Translations under genes and position numbers: made by a program | Assembly (NCBI RefSeq): GCF_947179515.1 | Contig: NC_067477.1 | Span: 147,338,241-147,402,240, forward strand | Source: Apodemus sylvaticus | Taxonomy: Eukaryota > Chordata > Mammalia > Rodentia > Muridae | Length of the DNA: 64,000 nucleotides | Direction of reading: 5' to 3' | Shown here: in pieces, positions 56,336-64,000 of the stretch | How positions within the stretch are numbered: the stretch's first letter is position 1 | How the letters are laid out: each line of letters begins with the position of its first letter | The notes under the pieces: model-generated | What the model was told of the DNA's origin: nothing | Seen by the model: the letters and a program-made list of their open reading frames with translations, nothing else | Databases searched by the model: none

Positions 56336-56565
56336 GCATCATCTCCAAGCAGGACCGTCCTGAGAACGTCCCTCCCGTCCTGAATCTCCACATGCTTAAG
56401 GTGACCCTGGAACTGCCTTCTAACAAGTTCATGCGGCCAAAGTCTAGGAAGAAAGTGGATATCTCAAGTCTTCTGCTACCAACTTGAAGGACTGGCTCTT
56501 CTCTCCATCCTGTCCCAGTTCTGCACAGTTAACACATTTGGAAATAAAATACAGCACTTTCCCAT
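56336..56565 (+). CDS. Orphan terminal exon with 3'UTR and poly(A) signal (unknown gene)
   Basis: A strong polypyrimidine tract and CCACAG acceptor (56331-56335) lead into a frame (phase: two bases complete the split codon) reading IISKQDRPENVPPVLNLHML and then KVTLELPSNKFMRPKSRKKV, DISSLLLPT, with a TGA stop at 56485-56487. A short 3'UTR follows, with AATAAA at 56543-56548. The basic, proline-containing tail is not a domain I recognise. No partner exon with matching phase is evident upstream within the window, so this may be the 3' end of a gene duplicated without its body, or a real gene with unrecognised upstream exons. I infer coding from the acceptor, open frame, stop and poly(A) signal together. 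Confidence 0.45.
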
Positions 56566-56569
56566 TGTT

Positions 56570-58600
56570 CTGACACTGAGAAATCTCAGTGGCTAAGACC
56601 TCTGCCTTTTGAAATGGAGGGGATCAACATTTGTGTCTCAGGAGAGTCTCCCGGGATGGGCACCTCAGCTTCTGTTCAGTAGAGGAACAGCATTAACAGG
56701 AAGAAAAAGCCTGTTCCCCATGACATAAACAATCCCTTGTCTGAACAGTCTAGTGAATCTGGGAAAGCTCTGGGCATCCCCTGTGATGTCTCTAGTGATG
56801 TCACAACACCCACTGCTCTCAGGGCTTTCAATTAGTCCCTAGAGAGTTCACCCATATTTATGTCTGCAAGATGGAGGAGGTGTGTACTTTTGAGTGAGAA
56901 TGGGGAGCTTAGAGAAGTGAGAGAGAGGACGAAGGAAACTGGCTTTCCATCTCACTGTAAACCAGTGAGGAAGATGTGGTCCTGGGAAAGGCTCAGTGAG
57001 TCATGGAAAGGTGATTGGAAAATTCCTTGAGTAGGCATCTGTGAGCCTAGCTTCCCAGGAGTGGCAATTGTGCCACTGTGAAGTTAATGAATTTTCCTGC
57101 TTAACATAATTCCTGAATGGTGAGTATTCTACTACATTTGTTTGTCCATCCCCAAAGACAGGAGCTGGCTAGTCCAAAGCTAGTATACTGTGAATTTTTA
57201 TATTTTTTATTTTTGTTTTTTATTTTATTTTATATAGTTTTTTATATTTTCCTCTTACTGACCATGGTGGTGTAACCTGGGGACATAAGGAGACCATAAA
57301 GAATCAGGTAGGAAATATTTCTCAGTTTATCTTAGTTCACCATTTTACTCCCTTTTGGTTTTTCTAGGTCTAGTGGCTTTCAGACTATAGTAACACGGAG
57401 AAAAATATTCTTATGAGACCTTATAATCTCAGACCTCTTTTGACAACCTTATCCCAGAGAATGATGCCCTGAGCTTTCTGAAACAGCAGATTGGGTGTAA
57501 GACATATCTCTAATGCAGCCAGACAACTGTCAGAATCAGAGATTGGATACTTTTTCCAGTTGTGGGTTGTTTTAGACTTTCAGTTGGATACTAACAAAGG
57601 AAATAGAAACTTTGATATTCACAGAACCCAACTGATAATCAAAGAATTCATTGCCTACAGACAGACAGACTGGTGTCAGCAATGAACCCTGTACTGGATG
57701 TCAAATTCATAAGATAGCTGAGCTGGGTCTTGGCCTTGTGATTTTCCTCTTGTGCCTGTTGAGTTCTGAGGATTTAGACATGCACTACCACAGGGAGCAG
57801 CAGGCTGCCTTTCAACTTCCACATCTAATAACAGCTTACAGGAACAATCCTTCCCTGTTGTCTTCTTAAAGAAAAAAAAAGATGGTTGAAAGTACATTGT
57901 GACATTTTCTAGAAAGAACAGGAACAAGGACTAATGTGTAGCCTATGCCATCGTAATTTTTCATTCACTTTCAATCATAGGACAGAAATGATAATTAAAG
58001 CCACCTTGATGTGGTAAATATTATTTATTTATTTATTACCACACTTGAATCAAAAAGGTACCAAATAGAGCACAAAGGACTTGGTATTTATAATAAGATT
58101 TAAATTATTGCAGTTGGACAGACTATTTTGTATAGTTCCTGTTAATAGCTGTGAGATATCATTTTCCATGTTATACCTAGACTGCTCATACACCAGGCCA
58201 GTCCTCCTGGCCAATCCACCTACCCCATGGCACAGTCTTCTTTCTTCATCTTCTCTCTCCTTCATGGTCTCAACCTCAGACTCCAAGCCTGGGAACTGAA
58301 GCACCATCTACACTTCTTCTCCCCAGCATTAGGCTTTAGGTATCATTATTCTGTAATCATGGAAGGCAGGAAAGAAATGTTGTAATTATATTCCCAATAT
58401 AACTGCAAAATGTAACTGGCTTTAAGGCCATTTGTCCAGAGTCTAGGATCTTGTGTTAGAGCATATAAAGTTTACTGATAGTTTTTCTTTCAGACAGAGC
58501 ATTTTAAAGCTATGAAATAATAGTCCTTTTAGAGAGGGCCACATCAGGATATCTGGATATCCTCTTTTGTTTGAACTAGGGTAACTACAATAATTTGGTT
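56570..58600. other. Unassigned DNA
   Basis: I see no supported gene. A short (TTTA)n lies near 58020-58037, and the several small open frames lack splice or homology support. Confidence 0.45.
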
Positions 58601-58619
58601 TAACTTAAGTTCAGTATTT

Positions 58620-59260
58620 GATCCAGATCCTTGATTGTCTAGTGTGCAGATCTGAGAAATGGCCAGTCAGGACATTTATTGATCATCTAAAATTAATTAC
58701 CTCTCAATTCTTTCCTAATACCAATCACAGTCAAAGCAGGAAAGCTTTTCACCTCTCTTACAACCCTTTTTGTACTCTGACTAACCCTGCTTCCAAGTTG
58801 GTCTTAGAAATTGATTCTTGCACAGGCACCTCTTCATTTTAAGACCCAAGAAAAGCCAGAGAGGTTGGAGGAACCCACTTAGTGTTTTACTTTTGCTTTT
58901 CACTGAACAGCCAAGGAACAGTCTGGAAATGTTTCAGGAAAAACTTTCCAGCACTGAGCAGCTGCTCAAAGTAACTAAAAGAAGATTGAATGAAAGCTCT
59001 TCCCACACATTGCATTCACACTGTTTGACTTTTTGTTTCTCATAGACATTTGATATATGGATTATGGTTTCTTCATGACATCATTCTACACTCTCATAAA
59101 CTGACCTCTCAATAAACTTAGCAATGTCACTACAAGAATATGAATATCAACTTTACCATGGACTATTAATATTCCTGGGTTTTGGTCATATATTTATCAC
59201 TATTTAATTTGTAACATCTTATGAGACTATATGGATTAGAAGATTCACCGCATAGCTCTA
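58620..59260 (-). pseudogene. Zinc-finger exon remnant of KRAB-ZNF locus 2
   Basis: The minus strand from 59250 to 58950 is homologous to 51305-51050 of locus 1, including a CATATTCTTGT word and a GTGAATGCAATGTGTGGGAA word. The latter encodes EC followed, after a one-base shift, by CGKSF-like residues, a decayed first C2H2 knuckle. Beyond it the finger array is unrecognisable. It is the 3' part of a second, more degraded copy of the same KRAB-ZNF family. Confidence 0.6.
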
Positions 59261-59505
59261 ATGGAACTATAAATCAGATAAAGTTATCTCTAAAGGCATT
59301 GGTTCCTTGTCTTCTTTCTTAAGGGAATTCCTTGCAAACATGAATCAGATAACCGACAATGCTGTGCATAGTTTTGAGAGAATATTATAATCACAGCTAC
59401 ATTTAAAGGACTGAATGTTAATATTGTTGCTTTTCTTTAGAGCTTCCAGAAAATATTAAAATTTCAACAGAGGCATTTTTGCATCAATTTGCACATGGAA
59501 ATTAC

Positions 59506-59566
59506 CTTTCAAGACTTCAAGAAGTTTGACCTTGTTCTTCAATATGATGGTCTTCCCAATAGGAAC
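59506..59566 (-). pseudogene. KRAB-B exon, locus 2, premature stop
   Basis: The exon is 61 nt, with a TTTTAG acceptor and GTAAT donor exactly as in locus 1. With the split glycine it reads GSYWEDHHIEEQGQTS and then TGA, so the KRAB-b box ends early. Confidence 0.88.
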
Positions 59567-59756
59567 CTAAAATACAGTTCCAGAAAAGGAATGATAGGAA
59601 ATTAGGTAAAGATTACAGTAATGTGGATTTTGACAGCACTGAACCTGTTTATTCAGCTCATTTTTCCTCATTTTCAACTAAAATAAAGAAGATCATCAAT
59701 AACAAAGAAACATCTGTCCCTTATTTTGAAATTCAAAAGTAAATTCACAGTCTTAC

Positions 59757-59837
59757 CTATAACATTGAGGTTCCAGTAGGTCTCCAGCATCACATCTTTG
59801 TAGAGATTCTTCTGGGAAGGATCAAGTAAATCCCAGA
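59757..59837 (-). pseudogene. KRAB-A exon 3' half, locus 2, fused to a triplet repeat
   Basis: The minus strand reads WDLLDPSQKNLYKDVMLETY and then WNLNVIG, with a GTAAG donor: a near-consensus KRAB-A second half. The first half (the DDVHVNFTQEE-type segment) is missing. In its place is a polypurine triplet tract (59838-60045) that stays in frame and would encode mainly leucine on this strand. The same frame is open from about 60081 to 59674. Confidence 0.88.
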
Positions 59838-60045
59838 GGAGGAGGAGGAGGAGAAGATGAAGTGGAGGAGGAAGAGGAGGAGGAGAAGTGAAGGAGGCAA
59901 ATAGGAGAAGAAGATGAAAAAGAAGATGAAAAGGAAGATGGAGAAGAAGAAATAGAAGAAGAAGAAGAAGAAGAAGAAGAAGAAGAAGAAGAAGAAGAAG
60001 AAGAAGAAGAAGAAGAAGAAGAAGAAGAAGAAGAAGAAGAAGATC
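59838..60045. repeat. (GAA)n/(GGA)n expansion
   Basis: Mixed GGA and GAA units pass into a pure GAA run of about 29 units (59954-60042). GAA/TTC tracts of this size can form triplex DNA. Confidence 0.97.
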
Positions 60046-60500
60046 TGAAAGGTATTTTAGGAAGTATCCTCTGCCTCTCAAGCATCACCTGAAGAAAACC
60101 ATCAGTGTATTTATTCAGATAGCTTTAATCAGAAAGCTCCAAGCAGCCTTCCACAGCCATTTTGGCTGTGTTTGAATGTGTTCCTCAGGGTTATATGTCT
60201 GAAGCTTTATTTGTGCTGTTATTGCAGGAGTGGGTTAATTAGCATATGAACAGGCATTGTGTGAGGGTAGGCCCAGTCCCAGGTGCATGGTGCTTACTCA
60301 CTCTTGTTCCTCTATTCCTCTCCAGTGATATAACACAATAAAAAAAAAAGTTCTTGTTAAGTTTAGGTCTCTAAATCTTGACTTATCCTTCCTCTAGAAC
60401 CATAGAAAAGAAACCTCTGTTCTTTCTAACTTCCCCGCCTGCGCTGTTCTGTTACAGCAGCACAGAAGGAACTAAGACACTACCCTAGATACTCAAAGGT
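60046..60500. other. Unassigned DNA
   Basis: This is mixed sequence without a supported feature. Confidence 0.45.
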
Positions 60501-60524
60501 GTCTGTTTTCTCTTGTTCTTTCAG

Positions 60525-60730
60525 CCATGGAGGTGTGGGGTATTGCATCGACACTTATCCCGCACCTACTGTATACCTCACCTCTTCTGTCCTTCCTTGT
60601 GATCATCATCTTTAAATCCAACAACAGTTCTACCAACTGAGGACTGTGTTTTTTTCCCTTTTCCTTGTAGGGAAAATGGGCTGACAGGAATTGAAGAGCT
60701 TGCCCAAGGCCACACATGATTCAATATTTA
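60525..60730 (-). repeat. MIR SINE (minus), ancient
   Basis: The minus strand reads TGTGTGGCCTTGGGCAAGCT, then CAGCCCATTTTCCCTACAAG, then TATACAGTAGGTGCGGGATA, the conserved core order of a mammalian-wide interspersed repeat. Its presence indicates old, non-rearranged DNA here. Confidence 0.8.
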
Positions 60731-61052
60731 AACCCAGGCTTTTCCCATCCACACTACAATAACATTTTAATTCTCTGTGTTGTGTTTTAGTATTCCATCA
60801 TGCAAAATACTCTATGACAGCAGTGCAGACATGATGCTTTTCCTGCAGGTTCCTCTGGGAACCAACTTAAATTTTGGGTGACTTTTACCCCATACATCCT
60901 TCAGTAGCCTCCTCAGTCCAATAAGTCCTTGTTTTTATTTTTGATAAGATCCAATCCCAGTGGTAGATATCATACCAGAAGCCCCACCCACCACCTGCCC
61001 CACCCTTCATGTTATCCTCAGAATCCATCTGGAAACAGATGACAAGGTCTAC

Positions 61053-61245
61053 CTCTTCAGTAAGCTGCATCAATTTATCGAGCCACTCCTCGATCTCCAG
61101 CAAGGTGGATTTCACATCCGTGGCTTCAGATCTCATCCTCAGAGCTGCCTCATGTATCTGCGAGAGAAACCTGGACCGCAACTTTTGGATCTGCGTATCT
61201 AGAACTGTGACGTTGGTTTTTCCTTCTGTGACAGGCAAGGTGTAT
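61053..61245 (-). CDS. Internal exon of an unrecognised coiled-coil-rich gene
   Basis: On the minus strand an acceptor (CTTATAG) precedes 193 nt that are open and end at GAAGAG with a GTAGAC donor. After the split codon they read YTLPVTEGKTNVTVLDTQIQ, then KLRSRFLSQIHEAALRMRSE, then ATDVKSTLLEIEEWLDKLMQ and LTEE. Helical, charge-patterned sequence suggests a coiled coil or helical bundle. It joins in phase with the exon at 63252-63358 (AG|A gives Arg). If the donor is not used, the frame runs on to a stop at 60885-60887, giving an alternative last exon. I do not recognise the protein. Codon use and the absence of stops suggest a living gene. Confidence 0.7.
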
Positions 61246-61259
61246 CTATAAGAAGAGAA

Positions 61260-63040
61260 GAGAAACAAAAGCTAAGAATGACATTCTAGGCTTCAAAACT
61301 CGGTTCGCTTATGTTTGCCCACATGTTTAATGTATGTCTGCATGCCATTTCACGTAGATCGACATGTCTGTAATCTCCTGATTCTACAGGGGCTGCTTGC
61401 TTTAAACCGTAGTTGAGGATGTCTGTGGCATTGGCAGAACAGAAAAGGGAACACAAAAATTAAATCTGCAAAGTCTAAATGTTCCCAGCGCCATCATCTT
61501 CATCAGAAGGTTCTCCGAGAGTTCCAGAAGATAGGAAGGACGACATGTATAGGACAATGTCTATCCAAGTTAAGACTCCCCAAGAAAAACAGGACGTGGA
61601 TTAGACCCCTGCCAGCTGAGCCTCCCTCTCACCGTGGCATAGGTGAGACCACAGGGCAAGACTGTCACCAGTACCAGAAAATTCGACTCATAATGTCTCC
61701 ACCTAGAATTTACCGTCACTTGCATGCCACCCAACTCCTTGTGTGAAGGATATCCTAGCATGGTTTTCCTCAAACATGGAATTTCCTGCTACACAACATT
61801 TAGAAAGCTTCTTTGAAGATAGTTTGCATTCTCACGCCTGTGCTTTCTTTGGCAAATCCCACAGTTCACAGGCATTTTCCAAGTGAAAGCTGTAACTGCA
61901 TGTTTTTGTTTGATTTCATTAACAACTGAGGCTACACGTGTATAAAGGTTTAAGATCCTGCAGTGGCTGCGCGTAAGGCAAAAATTTAAGGGAATGTTGT
62001 TGCGCTCAGAAGTCAACACTTGAGCCCTTTGAATGTGAGAAGCTGGCCGTGAGAGGGGCAGAAGTGATAAGTGGGTAAATCATTCTCCGCGGCACGGGGG
62101 CCTCCCTGCTTCCTTATCTGTAATTAAGAGGTCACTCCTTAGGATGCCTAAGTCTGTCAGTGGGAGCTTTGAATGCTCACAAAGCCAGTGACTCTTTGAT
62201 TTTAGCTGTTCGCCAATGATGGGAATGAACCACTAGGAGGCGCAACTGGACAGGGGGGACTAAGGGCCTTACCCTAGAAGGGGAAATGTCTGCTTCCACA
62301 GAGCAGAGTACTCCATGCTCTTTTCTTTTTGACCTTCCTTGTCCAGTGCTTTATTATTAGGCAACATTTAAAATGAGGTTGGAATGTGTCACTTTCTCTT
62401 TTGAAATTTAAATGCCAACAGATCTGAGTTACTTCAAGTCACAGCGATGAAATGTCTTCTGGCTAAGCCTGTGTCCTGGCTTTGTCTAACTTAGCTTGGA
62501 GTGTTTGTGTTTGTGTGTGTGTGTGTGTGTGTGCATGTGTGTGTGTTAGTGTTGTTATTGTTGTTGCTGTTGTTGTTGTTGTTTCTTCTCTGTTTCTTAG
62601 TATATAATGAATTTGCATGTCTTCCTTGTTTAGGGGCTGTTCTAACTATCTGCTACTCCTGTTTTAGTGTTAAGTATTTCGTAAGGAGCGCAGAGTGCTT
62701 GAAACACTTAGTAACAACAACTACAGCACAAATAAGCTATTTCTAAAGACATGAATTAGGAACATTGTCCCGAGTTGTGGAAGCCATGATCCTATCTTTC
62801 TGTGGAAGTCAGAAGTCCTTCTTCACGAGGGTAGCTCAGGCTATCTCTCCTCCTTCTCTTCCATCCCCTACCCTTTGCCTCAGACTGCTGGACCAGATTC
62901 TCAGAGTCCAGACTGGGCCTCACTGGGTACTTTAGACTTGGCAACAAACCAGAGAATGGAGGTTTTCTGTGTGATTCAGAAACTTCTTCTGGGGTGGGGT
63001 GGGACTTTCAAGGAGCCCAAAACAATGCCCAAATGCATTT
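61260..63040. other. Intron of the minus-strand gene; low repeat content
   Basis: This mostly unique-looking sequence lies between the two exons. It holds a (TG)n plus (TTG)n tract at 62505-62582. No further exon with both splice sites is obvious to me. Confidence 0.5.
62505..62582. repeat. (TG)n and (TTG)n microsatellites
   Basis: TG repeats with one CA interruption are followed by TTG/TTGC units. Confidence 0.95.
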
Positions 63041-63045
63041 CTCTT

Positions 63046-63158
63046 CCTTCCTTTCCTTTCCTTTCCTTTCCTTTCCTTTCCTTTCCTTTCCTTTCCTTTC
63101 CTTTCCTTTCCTTTCCTTTCCTTTCCTTTCCTTTCCTTTCCTTTCCTTTCCTTTCCTT
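63046..63158. repeat. (TTTCC)n pentanucleotide repeat, about 22 units
   Basis: This is an almost perfect pentamer tract. The Ser/Phe/Leu/Pro open frames across it are artefacts. Confidence 0.98.
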
Positions 63159-63251
63159 TTCAGAGAAAAACTTGACAAGATTCGAGAAGCACTTACAGTC
63201 TAAGAATTCAGGGCATGCTGGGATGAGGAGATAGGAGGCCGATTACTGTAC

Positions 63252-63358
63252 CTCATGTCTTCTATGACTTCATCTATCAGCTTCAGCCACACCTCCGCCA
63301 ACTGGTTTGCAGGAATTTTACCTTGGATCCCTGATTTTACAGCCTCTATATTTGATTG
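63252..63358 (-). CDS. Upstream exon of the same unrecognised gene
   Basis: On the minus strand an acceptor (ATTCTTCAG) precedes 107 nt reading QSNIEAVKSGIQGKIPANQL and then AEVWLKLIDEVIEDM, ending with AG and a GTACAG donor. The split codon is completed by the A that starts the exon at 61245. Thirty-five codons without a stop, two good splice sites and phase agreement with the next exon support a real gene transcribed leftward from beyond the right edge. Confidence 0.7.
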
Positions 63359-63364
63359 CTGAAG

Positions 63365-64000
63365 AATTAAAGAGGAGAGAGAACTGATAACTCTGCCATT
63401 ATACTCAAGAAAGTGTTATTTCCAAGGCAGGGTAAAGGGTGGGCATGGGGTCAGGGACATAAAAAGATTTAGTTACAGAAAGCCAGAGGGCTTTGTTTCT
63501 CACTCAGTGATATTTACCATAGCTTTGTGCTATTTACCTTTATTCAAAATGCAATCGTCACTGATAAGTTTAAGCAATAGCGAAAACCTTATCCTGTCTC
63601 TTGACCTTTGGAACTATGTAAATATTTAATGTACTCCAAAAATAAACAGAAAGAAACCATCAGGAATAGGTGAGGGAACCCACAAAAGGATATACGTGGA
63701 AATAGTATGGGCTCAGTTATATTTCAGATGGACAGTTGAACTAACCCATATAACCTATGAAAATAGTACTTTAGCTATTTGTCCTTAGTTTCAGGGCAAA
63801 GGAAATCCAAAAGTATCAAACGTGAATCACTGTGAACTTGCTCACAGTGGCTGATGTGTGGAGTTTAAGTTTGAACAAATGAATGATTACAGTTGGGATA
63901 GCAGAAACTGGGATCTCACTGAAGGAAAGATAGACTAAGTCCTTGGTGGTAGATTAAAATTGGAGGCACCATTCTGGCCTTCAATATTTTAACAGATATA
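63365..64000. other. Probable intron
   Basis: This lies upstream of the 63252-63358 exon on the minus strand. I see no repeat or exon in it. Confidence 0.4.

Noticed and set aside
59674..60081. A real poly-leucine KRAB protein
   Set aside because: The open frame joins a microsatellite to half a KRAB exon. It runs through the splice donor into intron, and the following KRAB-B exon has a premature stop.
60493..60717. 74-codon minus-strand open frame as an exon
   Set aside because: It coincides with the conserved core of a MIR SINE.
62875..63234. 119-codon open frame across the pentamer repeat
   Set aside because: Most of it is translated TTTCC repeat. It overlaps the intron of the better-supported minus-strand gene.

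Overview
The window looks like nuclear DNA of a murine rodent, most likely mouse (Mus) or a close relative. The signs are many tRNA/7SL-type rodent SINEs (B1, B2/B3), truncated murine-type LINE-1 copies (ORF2 blocks and the distinctive polypurine/polypyrimidine 3'UTR), ERVL-type and other LTRs, long CA/GA microsatellites, vomeronasal type-2 receptor (V2R) exons and KRAB zinc-finger relics. It is gene-poor. I see no complete gene. I see several broken genes, and one probably living gene whose 3' or internal exons enter from the right edge.

Layout. (1) About 0.1-1.8 kb is a duplicon repeated almost identically at 31.2-32.8 kb. (2) 4.6-10.25 kb holds four exons of a Kdm6a (UTX)-derived segmental pseudogene with its introns. 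One exon plus flanking introns recurs at 29.05-30.23 kb. (3) 11.76-22.5 kb is a mosaic of L1 ORF2 fragments, SINEs, a hAT-like element and local direct duplications. (4) 22.4-23.35 kb is a tail-to-tail pair of related LTRs with polypurine expansions. (5) 26.5-27.7 kb carries two V2R ectodomain exons; the second lies between the arms of an inverted duplication of the preceding intron. (6) 30.5-31.4 kb contains a near-perfect inverted repeat plus direct repeats. (7) 34.0-35.7 kb is a GC-rich unit with an ~85-bp minisatellite, a promoter-like tail, an 8-bp VNTR and an L1 3' end. (8) 36.4-39.5 kb is an AT-rich satellite with a ~155-160 bp period. The same satellite returns in the opposite orientation at 46.4-48.4 and 54.4-55.5 kb. 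(9) 43.0-43.9 kb (minus) is a broken V2R seven-transmembrane exon. (10) 45.0-46.4 kb is a CpG/GC-box-rich island. (11) 50.2-52.0 and 58.6-59.85 kb (minus) are two paralogous, decayed KRAB zinc-finger genes. Between them lie an ERVL-type LTR with a pol 3' remnant and a second copy of the GC-rich promoter-like unit. (12) 56.3-56.6 kb (plus) is an orphan terminal exon with a poly(A) signal. (13) 60-64 kb is less repetitive, holds an ancient MIR, and has two phase-compatible open exons on the minus strand of an unrecognised coiled-coil-rich protein.

The genes do not form a pathway. The common theme is birth and death of fast-evolving rodent families (V2R, KRAB-ZNF) in a neighbourhood shaped by segmental duplication, inversion and retrotransposition. 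The most unusual structures are the inverted duplications around V2R exon 3 and at 30.7-31.4 kb, the GC-rich module paired with the AT satellite, and the KRAB exon whose 5' half has been replaced in frame by a triplet expansion.
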